34,668 nucleotides of DNA from Desulfosporosinus sp. BRH_c37 (GTDB lineage: Bacteria > Bacillota > Desulfitobacteriia > Desulfitobacteriales > Desulfitobacteriaceae): NCBI GenBank assembly GCA_001516045.1, contig LOEW01000253.1:1-34668 (forward strand). Reading direction: 5' to 3'. Position numbers and translations under genes: made by a program. Shown here one piece after another: positions 1 to 8,779 of the stretch. A model generated the notes under the pieces. That model did not search any database. It had not been told where the DNA came from and saw nothing but the letters and a program-made list of their open reading frames with translations. Position 1 is the first letter of the stretch. Each line of letters starts with the position of its first letter.

Positions 1-30
1 ATCCTACGCCGGTAAGTATTCCTATTGGGA

Positions 31-163
31 TCACGGCTTCGGCGATACTCTCCACTGGAGACTATCGTACTGGAGACTATCGTACCGGAGGCTTTCGTCA
101 CCGAAGCAGAATAAGTGTACCGCTCCCACTTGTAGAAGTGGGAGTCTTACGATTTGGATAAAG
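31..163 (+). mobile_element. Hairpin-ended small repeat, copy A, right part, directly before gltB
   Basis: This is the right part of a small repeat also found at 4746-4937 and 25231-25352. Its 3' hairpin has 9-bp perfect arms (123-131 and 136-144, loop GTAG) followed by TCTTAC and a GGATAAAGG stretch that serves as the ribosome site of gltB. An inner stem pairs CTTCGG near 37-42 with CCGAAG near 103-108. A 25-nt palindrome at 43-67 recurs at 6556-6580. The left-end hairpin seen in the other two copies is not visible here. The layout resembles non-autonomous IS200/IS605-type elements, which have subterminal hairpins and no inverted ends. That assignment is inference, and no transposase is present. 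Confidence 0.5.
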
Positions 164-173
164 GGTGTGTATT

Positions 174-3100
174 ATGCAAAGTTATGGTTTGCCAAAAAAA
201 CAGGGTCTTTATGATCCAGCATTTGAACATGATGCGTGCGGTATGGGGTTTGTTGTTAATATCAAGGGAGAGAAGTCTCATGACATTATAGATGAGGCAT
301 TAACTGTGCTGGAAAACTTAAGCCACAGAGGGGCGAGCGGAGCCGATGAAAATACAGGCGATGGTGCCGGAATACTGATCCAAATTCCACATGATTTCTT
401 CAAAAGGGAATGTGATGCGTTGGGTTTTGATTTGCCGGAAAAAGGCAGCTATGGCGTGGGTATGGTATTTGCCCATAGGTATGATGACTTCAGAAAAACG
501 CAAATAGAAACTTTCGAAGAAATTGTTCTGGAGGAAGGACAGAGGATTCTAGGCTGGAGAGAGGTTCCGATCGATAGGACAACAATCGGTGAAGGTGCAA
601 AAGCTGTAATGCCCCGATTCATTCAGGTATTTATCGAAAAGGATGCCAGTATAACGGATGATATGGATTTTGAAAGAAAGCTTTATATTATAAGAAAAAG
701 GGCTGAAAAAGTCATTATTCCGATGTGTGAAGACAAGGGAGGAACCTTCTATGTCGCCAGCCTTTCCTCAAAAACCATAGTGTATAAAGGTATGCTCACA
801 GCAGAACAACTTAGAAATTTCTATCTTGACCTGGCAGATCTTGATTTTACATCTGCGCTTGCTATGGTTCATTCAAGGTTTAGCACTAACACCTTCCCAA
901 GCTGGGAGAGAGCACATCCCAACCGTTATATCGTTCACAACGGCGAAATCAATACTATTAGAGGGAACGTCAACTGGATGAAAGCGAGACAGAAGTGTAT
1001 CGATTCACCGTTTTTTGAGGATCTCACAAAAGTATATCCTATCGTCGACGAGTCGGGCAGTGACTCATCGATGTTCGACAATAGTCTTGAATTCCTACAC
1101 CTCACGGGAAGGTCGCTTCCGCATGTTGTGATGATGATGATCCCTGAGCCCTGGGAAAAAAATGAGCTGATGTCGAAGGAAAAAAAGGACTTCTACCAAT
1201 TCCATGACTATTTAATGGAGCCTTGGGATGGGCCGGCGGCCATGGGTTTCTCTGACGGTGTGGTTATTGGCGGAGTACTGGACAGAAACGGACTCCGACC
1301 TTCTCGGTATTATGTAACAAAAGATGATAAAGTTGTCCTGGCTTCAGAAGTTGGTGTCTTGGACATTAAGCCTGAAAATGTAAAATATAAAGGTAGACTG
1401 GAACCGGGCAAAATGTTACTGATCGATACCGAAGCGCAGAGAATCATCACTGACGAGGAACTCAAAGAAAGTGTATCGATATTACATCCCTATGCAGAAT
1501 GGAATAAGCAGTATATCGTTCATCTGAACGATATACCGGCTGAGAAAGTGCCTGAAAAGAAAGTAACGGAAAACCTGATTAAGCAGCAGAAAGCCTTCGG
1601 CTATACATTTGAGGATATAACAAAAACAATTCTGCCTATGGTTATACAAGGCGTTGATCCGATTGGCGCTATGGGTATGGATTCGCCGCTTGCTGTATTA
1701 TCTGAGAAACCCCAAATGCTGTACCTTTACTTTAAACAACTTTTTGCACAGGTCACCAATCCCCCAATCGACGGAATAAGAGAAGAAATCGTCACTTCAA
1801 GTAGCATACACCTTGGGGATACTGGAAACCTGCTGGATCTCGATCAAAGAAATTCAGCCAGTATCTTCTTGGAGCATCCAATCCTGACTAATCAACAGCT
1901 AAATACGATTAAACAGCTTAATAATAAGAAGTTTAAAGCAATTACCCTATCCATCCTTTATAAAGCCTCGGAAGGGGTGAGGTCGATGGAAAAGGCCTTA
2001 GATAGGATTTTCAGAGAAACTGATAAAGCAATTAGCGGAGGGGCTAATATTATTATCCTATCTGACCGGGGTGTCAATGAGAGTTATGCAGCCATCCCTG
2101 CACTTTTGGTGTCTTCGGGGCTTCATCACCACTTGATCAGAAAAGAGATCAGGACCAAGCTTGGAATCGTACTGGAATCAGGAGAACCAAGGGAAGTGCA
2201 CCATTTCTGTACCCTGATTGGGTATGGCGTTACAGCCATTAATCCGTATCTAGCCTATGAAACTATTAAGGATCTTTCCGAAAAAGATTTGCTGGACGGA
2301 CTAACTTATGAAGAGGGTATAAAGAACTTCATTAAGGCTTCTGTAAAAGGTATTCTTAAAGTTCTCACTAAAATGGGTATCTCTACTATGCGAAGCTACC
2401 ATGGCTCTCAAATTTTTGAGGCAGTTGGTCTTAGAACGGATTTGATCCACAAATATTTCACGATGACCCCCTCAAGATTGGAAGGGATAGGACTTGAAGA
2501 AATTGCCCTTGAAAATCAGATGCGGCATGAGAGCGCTTATCTTGAAAATTCTCCGTATACCGACACATTAGAGGTGGGTGGGTACTTTCAGTGCAAAGAG
2601 GATGGGGAAATTCATCTCTACAATCCTCAAACCATCTATATACTTCAAAAAGCATGCAGGGAAAAAAATTACTCCCTCTTTAAGGATTTCGCTAAAAAGG
2701 TCAATGAAGAAGAAATATGCACCCTCAGGAATCTGCTTGATTTCAAGTACCATGCAGGGGATACGATTCCAGTTGAAGAAGTTGAATCGGTTGAATCTAT
2801 CGTCAGAAAGTTTAAGACCGGGGCCATGTCCTATGGTTCAATCAGCAAGGAAGCTCACGAATGTCTGGCGATCGCTATGAACAGACTGGGCGGCAAGAGC
2901 AACACCGGTGAAGGTGGAGAGGATAGCGAACGATTCACAACCATGGCCAATGGGGACACTAAAAACAGTGGCATCAAGCAAGTTGCTTCGGGACGCTTTG
3001 GCGTAACCAGCTATTACCTGGTAAATGCTCAAGAGATCCAGATAAAAATGGCTCAAGGAGCAAAACCCGGTGAAGGTGGTCAGCTTCCAGGTCGTAAGGT

Positions 3101-4736
3101 TTATCCTGAAATTGCCAAGGTAAGGCATTCAACGCCGGGCGTCGATCTGATTTCGCCACCGCCGCATCATGATATCTATTCGATTGAAGATTTGGCTGAA
3201 CTTATTCATGACCTTAAAAATGCCAACAAAGAGGCGCGGATTAGCGTTAAGCTCGTTTCTGAAGTGGGCGTTGGGACAATTGCTGCAGGGGTAGCCAAAG
3301 GAAAAGCGGATGTCATCCTGATCAGTGGCTATGACGGAGGGACAGGAGCGTCTCCAAGAACAAGCATTAGAAATGCAGGCCTTCCATGGGAGCTGGGGCT
3401 TGCCGAGACACATCAGACTTTGGTTCTCAACAAGTTAAGAGACAGAGTGGTTGTGGAAACCGATGGAAAGCTGCTAACTGGCAGGGATGTTGTGATTGCA
3501 GCAATGCTAGGAGCAGAGGAATTCGGCTTTGCGACAACTCCTTTGATTGCCATAGGCTGTGTCATGATGAGGGTTTGTAACCTCAACACATGTCCTGTAG
3601 GGATAGCTACTCAAGATGAAACATTAAGAAAAAACTTCACAGGTAAACCTGAATATGTTGAGAACTTCATGCGCTTTGTCGCGCAGGAAATGCGTGAAAT
3701 TATGGCTAAACTTGGTTTTAGGACCATCACTGAAATGGTTGGACGGACAGATAGACTTAAAACTAAAGAAAATATTAAGCACTGGAAGGCAAGGAATCTT
3801 GATCTAGCACAGATTCTGTATCAGCCGTATGCGGGTGCCGATCTCAGTCGCTTCAATACCCAGTCCCAGAACCATATGCTGGAGAAATCACTCGATATAA
3901 AAAAGCTGCTTAGGATGTGCAAGCCAGCGCTCGAGAACCAGAAATCCATCAGGGCTAAACTGAAGATTAATAATGTCGATAGAGTGGTCGGAACAATTGT
4001 CGGGAGCGAGATTTCGAAGCACTACGGCATCAATGGACTTCCCGAAGATACCATCAAACTTACCTTTGTCGGATCAGCAGGACAGAGCTTTGGAGCATTT
4101 ATTCCTAAAGGAATGTCTCTTGAACTGGAGGGAGATGCCAATGATTATTTAGGAAAAGGCCTTTCCGGTGGCAAAATTGTCGTATATCCGCCGAAGACAT
4201 CTAACTTTGATCCTGAGAAAAATATTCTGATTGGAAATGTCGCTTTTTACGGGGCAACTTCAGGAGAAGCCTATATCAACGGAATCGCCGGGGAACGATT
4301 CTGCGTCAGGAATAGCGGAGTAAAAGCAGTGGTTGAAGGTGTGGGTGACCATGGCTGTGAGTATATGACAGGCGGTAAAGTGGTTGTCCTGGGCAAAACA
4401 GGAAGAAACTTTGCGGCGGGAATGTCGGGCGGTGTAGCCTATATTCTAGACTTTGACGAAATATACTGTAACAAGTCCCTAGTGTTACTGGAAGAAATCG
4501 AATTTGAAGAAGAACTGAATGAAATCAAGGACCTGATTGGAAAACATGTTCAGTATACCGGCAGTCAACTGGGTAAGAAGGTTCTTGGTGACTGGAAAGG
4601 CTATGCTCTAAGATTCAGCAAGGTTATTCCTAAAGATTACAAACGTATGCTTCAAAATATTGAAAAGGCTCACAAGGCGGGCTTAAGCGGTGAAGAAGCT
4701 TTGATGGTTGCGTTCAAAGAGAATTTTAAAAATTAG
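174..4736 (+). CDS. gltB: Glutamate synthase, large subunit
   Basis: This 1520-aa protein transfers the glutamine amide nitrogen to 2-oxoglutarate to make two glutamates, in the cytoplasm, together with GltD. The N-terminal class II amidotransferase domain has its nucleophile at Cys22 in HDACGMGF, implying removal of a short propeptide, as is usual for the family. The FMN-binding synthase domain begins near residue 880 ([14 protein letters not shown]). The 3Fe-4S cysteines are C1129, C1135 and C1140 ([13 protein letters not shown]). The C-terminal GXGXG beta-helix domain follows from about residue 1250. Length is normal. The ATG at 174 is preferred to the GTG at 165 because the AAAGGG ribosome site sits 8 nt before it. 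gltD follows after a repeat element of about 190 bp. Confidence 0.97.
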   Translation: MQSYGLPKKQGLYDPAFEHDACGMGFVVNIKGEKSHDIIDEALTVLENLSHRGASGADENTGDGAGILIQIPHDFFKRECDALGFDLPEKGSYGVGMVFAHRYDDFRKTQIETFEEIVLEEGQRILGWREVPIDRTTIGEGAKAVMPRFIQVFIEKDASITDDMDFERKLYIIRKRAEKVIIPMCEDKGGTFYVASLSSKTIVYKGMLTAEQLRNFYLDLADLDFTSALAMVHSRFSTNTFPSWERAHPNRYIVHNGEINTIRGNVNWMKARQKCIDSPFFEDLTKVYPIVDESGSDSSMFDNSLEFLHLTGRSLPHVVMMMIPEPWEKNELMSKEKKDFYQFHDYLMEPWDGPAAMGFSDGVVIGGVLDRNGLRPSRYYVTKDDKVVLASEVGVLDIKPENVKYKGRLEPGKMLLIDTEAQRIITDEELKESVSILHPYAEWNKQYIVHLNDIPAEKVPEKKVTENLIKQQKAFGYTFEDITKTILPMVIQGVDPIGAMGMDSPLAVLSEKPQMLYLYFKQLFAQVTNPPIDGIREEIVTSSSIHLGDTGNLLDLDQRNSASIFLEHPILTNQQLNTIKQLNNKKFKAITLSILYKASEGVRSMEKALDRIFRETDKAISGGANIIILSDRGVNESYAAIPALLVSSGLHHHLIRKEIRTKLGIVLESGEPREVHHFCTLIGYGVTAINPYLAYETIKDLSEKDLLDGLTYEEGIKNFIKASVKGILKVLTKMGISTMRSYHGSQIFEAVGLRTDLIHKYFTMTPSRLEGIGLEEIALENQMRHESAYLENSPYTDTLEVGGYFQCKEDGEIHLYNPQTIYILQKACREKNYSLFKDFAKKVNEEEICTLRNLLDFKYHAGDTIPVEEVESVESIVRKFKTGAMSYGSISKEAHECLAIAMNRLGGKSNTGEGGEDSERFTTMANGDTKNSGIKQVASGRFGVTSYYLVNAQEIQIKMAQGAKPGEGGQLPGRKVYPEIAKVRHSTPGVDLISPPPHHDIYSIEDLAELIHDLKNANKEARISVKLVSEVGVGTIAAGVAKGKADVILISGYDGGTGASPRTSIRNAGLPWELGLAETHQTLVLNKLRDRVVVETDGKLLTGRDVVIAAMLGAEEFGFATTPLIAIGCVMMRVCNLNTCPVGIATQDETLRKNFTGKPEYVENFMRFVAQEMREIMAKLGFRTITEMVGRTDRLKTKENIKHWKARNLDLAQILYQPYAGADLSRFNTQSQNHMLEKSLDIKKLLRMCKPALENQKSIRAKLKINNVDRVVGTIVGSEISKHYGINGLPEDTIKLTFVGSAGQSFGAFIPKGMSLELEGDANDYLGKGLSGGKIVVYPPKTSNFDPEKNILIGNVAFYGATSGEAYINGIAGERFCVRNSGVKAVVEGVGDHGCEYMTGGKVVVLGKTGRNFAAGMSGGVAYILDFDEIYCNKSLVLLEEIEFEEELNEIKDLIGKHVQYTGSQLGKKVLGDWKGYALRFSKVIPKDYKRMLQNIEKAHKAGLSGEEALMVAFKENFKN

Positions 4737-4745
4737 GACTTTAGC

Positions 4746-4937
4746 AGTGAACTCGTTCAGCTAAAGCTGAACATCGAGGCTTCAGATACGAAAGCCTCCG
4801 GTGGAGGGGTTCGCCGTAGCCGCCTTATCCCAAAAGGGACACATCGCGGCGAAGGATGGACTCTACCCCACCTGAAGTTTACGAAGAATCCACCCCCTGA
4901 TAGAAGTGGGGGTCTTGAAAATTGGATTAAGGTGGGA
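4746..4937 (+). mobile_element. Hairpin-ended small repeat, copy B, between gltB and gltD
   Basis: The left end AGTGAACTCG carries an 8-bp hairpin (4755-4762 with 4765-4772, loop AA). The right end has a stem of 4892-4897 with 4908-4913, followed by GTCTT and ATTGGATTAAGG, which gives gltD its ribosome site. An inner stem pairs TTCGCCG near 4810 with CGGCGAA near 4846. Against copy C the left hairpin shows a compensatory change (a G-C pair becomes A-T), so the folded form is conserved. It contains no ORF. IS200/IS605-type non-autonomous origin is likely but inferred. Confidence 0.55.
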
Positions 4938-4944
4938 CTTTGCT

Positions 4945-6429
4945 ATGGGAAAAGCGACTGGATTTTTAGAGTATGAAAGAGTTAATCCGAAGAAACGTCC
5001 TCCAGAAGAAAGAATCAAAGACTGGAATGAACTAAGGCTTCCCCAGGATCTTGAGGTCGTAAAAACTCAGGGCTCAAGATGTATGAACTGCGGAGTTCCT
5101 TTTTGCAATGGCGGGGTTCTGTTAAACGGCATGGCTGCAGGATGTCCTGTGCACAATCTGATTCCGGAGTGGAATGAGCTGGTTTATAAGGGACTGTGGG
5201 AGGACGCTTACAAAAGGCTGATAAGAACCAACCCGTTCCCGGAATTTACAGGAAGAGTATGCCCTGCGCCCTGTGAAGGGTCCTGCACAGAAGGCTATAT
5301 TATGGAATCGGTTGCCATCAACAGTCTTGAATATGAAATCATTGAGAAAGCCTTTGCCGAAGGCTGGGTAGCGCCAAGAAGAACTAAAATAACTTGGCGA
5401 AAAATCGCTGTTGTCGGTTCAGGCCCAGCAGGGATGTCAGCAGCTTATTATTTAAATCTTGTCGGTCATGACGTAACTGTTTATGAGAGAAACGATAGAG
5501 CTGGCGGTCTGCTGATGTACGGGATTCCCAACATGAAGCTCGAAAAACGAATTGTGGAACGGCGCATTGAGATGATGAAGGCATCCGGAATCCAATTCGT
5601 GTTTAATACTGAGGTAGGCCGGGATATCAGTGCTCAGGAGCTCGTTGATCAGTATGATGCGGTTGTGCTATGTGCAGGAGCAACCAAGGCACGGGGTTTG
5701 GAGGTTGAAGGAAAAGACCTGAAGGGGGTTCACTTTGCAGTCGATTTTCTGAAGGCTAATACCAAAAGCTTCCTGGATTCTGAGCTTAAGGATGGTAAAT
5801 ATATAAGTGCTGAGGGCAAGAATGTCATTATCATAGGTGGAGGGGATACGGGAACGGACTGTGTCGCCACCTCCATAAGGCATGGTTGCCAGAGCGTCTA
5901 CCAGTTTGAAATTATGCCTGAACCGCCTGAAAAGAGAATTGAAGAGTCTAATCCGTGGCCGGAATGGCCGCTGAAGCTTAAGGTGGACTACGGTCAGGAA
6001 GAGGCCATAAGCCTCTATGGAAAGGATCCGAGAAATTACCTCATCTCTACGAAAAAAATTGTAGGAAATGAGAACGGTGAGGTCAAGGAGGTACAAACCG
6101 TAGAAATCACCTGGGTTAAGAACTCCTCCGGAAGAATGGTTCCTCAAGAAGTTCCGGGCAGTCAAAAGGTATGGAAAGCTGACCTTGTGTTATTGGCCAT
6201 GGGATTTTTAGGTCCGGAAGATACCCTACCAAGTGAGCTAAAGCTAGAGAGAGATTTTAGGAGTAATGTTATAGCGGAATACGAGGTTTTCGAGACCAAT
6301 GTGGAGAAAGTCTTCACCGCCGGTGACATGAGAAGAGGGCAGAGCCTGGTTGTCTGGGCTATCCAGGAAGGAAAGCTTGTGGCACGGGAAGTCGATAAAT
6401 ATCTAATGGGGAAAAGCGTGATTAAATAG
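4945..6429 (+). CDS. gltD: Glutamate synthase, small subunit
   Basis: This 494-aa protein is the NAD(P)H-oxidising partner of GltB. It passes electrons through FAD and Fe-S clusters to the large subunit. N-terminal cluster cysteines are visible in CMNCGVPFC (from residue 46) and CPAPCEGSC. An FAD-binding dinucleotide fold follows ([14 protein letters not shown]), then an NAD(P)H fold ([11 protein letters not shown]) and the C-terminal FAD contact ([17 protein letters not shown]). The length matches bacterial GltD. The ATG at 4945 is chosen because upstream in-frame codons lie inside the repeat element and AAGGTGGG sits 8-9 nt before it. It is co-oriented with gltB and presumably co-transcribed through the element. 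Confidence 0.96.
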   Translation: MGKATGFLEYERVNPKKRPPEERIKDWNELRLPQDLEVVKTQGSRCMNCGVPFCNGGVLLNGMAAGCPVHNLIPEWNELVYKGLWEDAYKRLIRTNPFPEFTGRVCPAPCEGSCTEGYIMESVAINSLEYEIIEKAFAEGWVAPRRTKITWRKIAVVGSGPAGMSAAYYLNLVGHDVTVYERNDRAGGLLMYGIPNMKLEKRIVERRIEMMKASGIQFVFNTEVGRDISAQELVDQYDAVVLCAGATKARGLEVEGKDLKGVHFAVDFLKANTKSFLDSELKDGKYISAEGKNVIIIGGGDTGTDCVATSIRHGCQSVYQFEIMPEPPEKRIEESNPWPEWPLKLKVDYGQEEAISLYGKDPRNYLISTKKIVGNENGEVKEVQTVEITWVKNSSGRMVPQEVPGSQKVWKADLVLLAMGFLGPEDTLPSELKLERDFRSNVIAEYEVFETNVEKVFTAGDMRRGQSLVVWAIQEGKLVAREVDKYLMGKSVIK

Positions 6430-6878
6430 GGAGACTTCGCATTAGCACCGCTCATCCGGAAGCTCGTGGAACCAAACTAGTTGTTCAAGCGCCAAATGAA
6501 AGAGGGCGGGGTGCATCCTTCGGCGATAGTATTCTTTTAAAGAACCCGCCTACGGCGATAATCTCCACTGGAGACTATCGTGACAATTCGCCAATCCACA
6601 CTGCAGGAGTATGCGTTATGAGTTGCAGTGTGGCGATAAGCTCGTCCGCTTATCGTCTGCAAGAATGTTAATACGTGCGAAGACAGTGTCTTCGGGCTCA
6701 GTTGTCGGCTTCGCACGTCCTGTGCTCAGCCACGCCGATGCATGTTGCGCTTTCACAAAGTTTGGTAACCACTCGCTTAAGGATTCGCTAACGCTAAAGC
6801 GAAGTCTCTGGCTGGGCTGCCAGGAGACGAAATGTAAATAAGAACATTATGTAAATTGGTTTGGGGTATATATCGGCA
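6430..6878. repeat. Gene-free tract built of palindromic repeats
   Basis: No convincing gene is seen here. The tract contains a 25-nt palindrome at 6556-6580 that matches 43-67 in 24 of 25 positions. It also has a 10-bp hairpin around CCACACTGCA and TGCAGTGTGG (about 6594-6633), a hairpin CGATAAGC/GCTTATCG (about 6634-6655), and at 6656-6697 one copy of the unit repeated in tandem at 11877-12043. A further stem pairs 6674-6682 with 6709-6717. An open frame across 6611-6841 has composition set by these repeats and no ribosome site. Confidence 0.55.
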
Positions 6879-6915
6879 GCCAGAACGTTTTGACGTTCTG
6901 GCAGTTATTTTCTCA
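6879..6915 (+). terminator. Intrinsic terminator after gltBD
   Basis: A 9-bp perfect stem (6879-6887 with 6894-6902, 6-nt loop) is followed by a T-rich stretch. It lies between the gltBD operon and the convergent hepT-mntA pair, and probably ends the gltBD transcript. Confidence 0.6.
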
Positions 6916-7003
6916 TATTACTCCTATAACTACTTGTTAGATCACAATATAGATATTGTGTATGACGATGTTAATGATGATAAAATAAATCTTGAAGTTT
7001 GCT

Positions 7004-7402
7004 TCATTCACCGAGCCTTAGTTTAATTTTTTCAAGCAAATTCACAAGTTCAATGACATATTTTTCTTGAATATTATGACATATCTCAATCGCCAATTGT
7101 TCATTGTAGATGTGTGCAGTTGAATTTCTGTCACTTAGCATGGCAAGCCATAATTCATCATCTTTAATAAGCTCTGCCGCAAAGGCTTCACGCAATACCA
7201 TCTTCGGAGAATTTAAGCCTGCTAAGCCCTCATCTTCAAAGACAGCCTTTAAGGTTTTCCACGCAAGCTCAAAGGTAAACTCAAAACGCTGTATTACCCC
7301 ATCTCTTAACAGATCATTGGCTTCATTATATTTGCCGATCCCTTCTTTTAGTCTAGAAAGTGCATTGTTATAGTTATTGACTTTTATGTTTGGCTCGCTC
7401 AT
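7004..7402 (-). CDS. hepT: HepT-type HEPN toxin (nucleotidyltransferase substrate-binding family)
   Basis: This 132-aa all-helical protein belongs to the HI0074/HEPN family, the RNase toxin of type VII HepT-MntA modules. The RX4HXY motif is intact as RNSTAHIY (R92, H97, Y99 from the chosen start). In the characterised Shewanella pair, MntA silences HepT by adding AMP to the tyrosine of this motif. The start at 7402 (MSEPN) is chosen because AGAAGG lies about 11 nt before it and it overlaps the end of mntA by 29 bp. The longer frame to 7459 would sit deep inside mntA. mntA lies directly upstream, and the two are surely one operon. Confidence 0.85.
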   Translation of the reverse strand: MSEPNIKVNNYNNALSRLKEGIGKYNEANDLLRDGVIQRFEFTFELAWKTLKAVFEDEGLAGLNSPKMVLREAFAAELIKDDELWLAMLSDRNSTAHIYNEQLAIEICHNIQEKYVIELVNLLEKIKLRLGE

Positions 7403-7688
7403 ATAGAAATATACCTTCTCTCTTAATATTCTCCAATAAATTAGGGTCAATGTGTTCATTAATGAATACGATGTCTATTTTCAAGAGCGTATTAAGGTCG
7501 TCAAAGTCACTAGTCATACGCCCTCTGTTATTAAACTCTGGCAATAGAAAAACTGCCAGATCGATATCGCTTGCGGGCATATGATCACCTCTTGCCCGTG
7601 ATCCGAAAAGAACTATTTGTTCTATGGCATAGTTTTGACCAATTTCTTGGATACTCCGAATTAACCCTTCGTCTAAATCAAAAGCCAT
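7374..7688 (-). CDS. mntA: MntA-type minimal nucleotidyltransferase antitoxin
   Basis: This 104-aa protein is a minimal nucleotidyltransferase. The GSX10DXD catalytic motif is complete: G29-S30 in GSRARG, then D41 and D43 in SDIDLAV. A third acidic residue is D72 in KIDIVF. In the family it AMPylates and neutralises the HEPN toxin encoded next to it. The start ATG at 7688 has GAGGAGG 7 nt upstream. The gene precedes and overlaps hepT, the usual order for many MNT-HEPN pairs. Function is inferred from motifs and pairing. Confidence 0.87.
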   Translation of the reverse strand: MAFDLDEGLIRSIQEIGQNYAIEQIVLFGSRARGDHMPASDIDLAVFLLPEFNNRGRMTSDFDDLNTLLKIDIVFINEHIDPNLLENIKREGIFLYERAKHKSQ

Positions 7689-7838
7689 TCATGCGCCTCC
7701 TCTTAACAAGCTTTTCTGTACTCTAAAATACTATAACCATATTATACCATGGTGTTGAGGACAATAAAACGTTACCTTACCCAATGGTGTGCATAAAACC
7801 CTTTGCTACATCATAAGTTTTGGCAAGGGGGTGAGGCT

Positions 7839-8090
7839 GTGTTTGATCTAACCACTGGGATGAGTTATGCTTTTTTTGTTATTTGTCTGATGCTCGGCTG
7901 GGGTGCTGCCGGAGCCCTCGATTTTGATGGAATTTTGCGTCGTTCAACGTCTCGTGGAGGACGTCTTCTACTCCGTGTTGGTGTAGCTCTTGTTTTGGCG
8001 GAGGGATTTAGACTTTTCCTAAGCTTTGTGCTAGGTCCGGCACTTGATATGTTTGTTAATCAAAGTATTAATGGTTTCAAGGCTTTTTAA
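7839..8090 (+). CDS. Small integral membrane protein, possibly DUF1146/YwzB-like
   Basis: This 83-aa protein has two hydrophobic segments (about residues 6-28 and 45-72) separated by a basic stretch, DGILRRSTSRGGR. The GTG at 7839 is chosen because AAGGGGGTGAGG lies just before it. A TTG 12 codons upstream lacks a ribosome site. The two-helix layout and central basic loop recall the DUF1146 (YwzB) family, but I cannot confirm membership by eye. It stands alone on the plus strand and ends at an intrinsic terminator. No function is assigned. Confidence 0.65.
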   Translation: MFDLTTGMSYAFFVICLMLGWGAAGALDFDGILRRSTSRGGRLLLRVGVALVLAEGFRLFLSFVLGPALDMFVNQSINGFKAF

Positions 8091-8113
8091 TTTCAACTGA
8101 AATCAAAGCAAGA

Positions 8114-8142
8114 CCTTTACGCATTACGTAAAGGCTTTTGCT
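8114..8142 (+). terminator. Intrinsic terminator after the small membrane protein
   Basis: An 8-bp perfect stem (8114-8121 with 8127-8134) with a 5-nt loop is followed by CTTTTGCTATTT. It lies 24 nt past the stop codon at 8090. Confidence 0.6.
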
Positions 8143-8244
8143 ATTTCAATAATACATGTTATCTAACAATTCCTGATAGGAAAAAGGTTTCTTAAGCACC
8201 TTTGCCGAATAAATTGTCTAACTAAGAGAAAGGGATGAGCCTAA

Positions 8245-8508
8245 ATGGAATTTCTTATCCTCCTATTCATGGCGATAGTAATTGCCATGGTTATTCGAGC
8301 ACTTGTACTTGGCCCGCGTAACCCAAGCAAACAACGGAACCACAATACACCAAATGGAACGGATAATATTTATTATGGTTCTGATATCACCCACCATTGT
8401 AACCATCACGAGTATTCAGATCATAACTCGGGATTCGATTTCTCATCTGGAGATTCAGGTTCTTGTGATTCGGGAGGGTGTGATGGAGGCGGTGGCGGGT
8501 GCGACTAA
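8245..8508 (+). CDS. Small membrane-anchored protein with a Gly/Cys/Asp-rich tail
   Basis: This 87-aa protein has one N-terminal membrane segment (about residues 2-22) and a polar His/Asn-rich middle (ITHHCNHHEYSDHN). Its tail is low-complexity, with GSCDSGGCDGGGGGCD at the very end. AAAGGGATG precedes the ATG with normal spacing. The four cysteines and the His/Asp cluster could bind metal, but that is only suggested by composition. Gly-rich tails after one helix are common in small Firmicute membrane proteins of unknown role. The family is not recognised. A second open frame overlaps it and is a shadow. Confidence 0.6.
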   Translation: MEFLILLFMAIVIAMVIRALVLGPRNPSKQRNHNTPNGTDNIYYGSDITHHCNHHEYSDHNSGFDFSSGDSGSCDSGGCDGGGGGCD

Positions 8509-8641
8509 AAAAAGGAACTTAACCTAGTAAGTCGGAATGAGCGCAAGCCGAAGGTGGATATCCGCGAATGGTCACCGGAACATGAAGATTTTTTTAATCT
8601 GGAAAAGTTCGTTGCGGATTAATTGGATAGTGCGTAGGAAG

Positions 8642-8677
8642 ACCTCTGGAATCTTCTCTAAGGTTCAGGAGGTTTTT
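8642..8677 (+). terminator. Possible intrinsic terminator upstream of murT
   Basis: The stem ACCTCTG (8642-8648) pairs with CAGGAGGT (8666-8673) with one bulge, and TTTTT follows. It would insulate murT from upstream transcription. Confidence 0.4.
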
Positions 8678-8723
8678 CTGTTAGGGAAATACATCAGGCA
8701 TGTTTGTTCTAAACTATTTTTGG

Positions 8724-8751
8724 TTGATAATACAAATAAGCGTGCTACAAT
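8724..8751 (+). promoter_or_regulatory. Sigma-A type promoter of murT-gatD
   Basis: TTGATA (8724-8729) and TACAAT (8746-8751) are separated by 16 nt. The predicted start of transcription, near 8758, lies about 20 nt before the murT start codon. Confidence 0.6.
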
Positions 8752-8779
8752 GAATATGACAACAATCAAAGGAGTAGCT

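Noticed and set aside
4906..4944. 13-residue N-terminal extension of GltD
   Set aside because: It is read from the right hairpin of the repeat element. The ribosome site points to ATG 4945.
5668..6165. 165-aa open frame antisense to gltD
   Set aside because: It lies wholly opposite a well-conserved gene, has no ribosome site and has no family-like motif.
6611..6841. 76-aa open frame on the plus strand
   Set aside because: It is made entirely of repeat sequence shared with 11877-12043, has no ribosome site and shows no protein-like pattern.
8537..8779. 81-residue N-terminal extension of MurT
   Set aside because: A promoter and AAAGGAG lie directly before ATG 8780, and the extension is not Mur-ligase-like and crosses a terminator-like hairpin.
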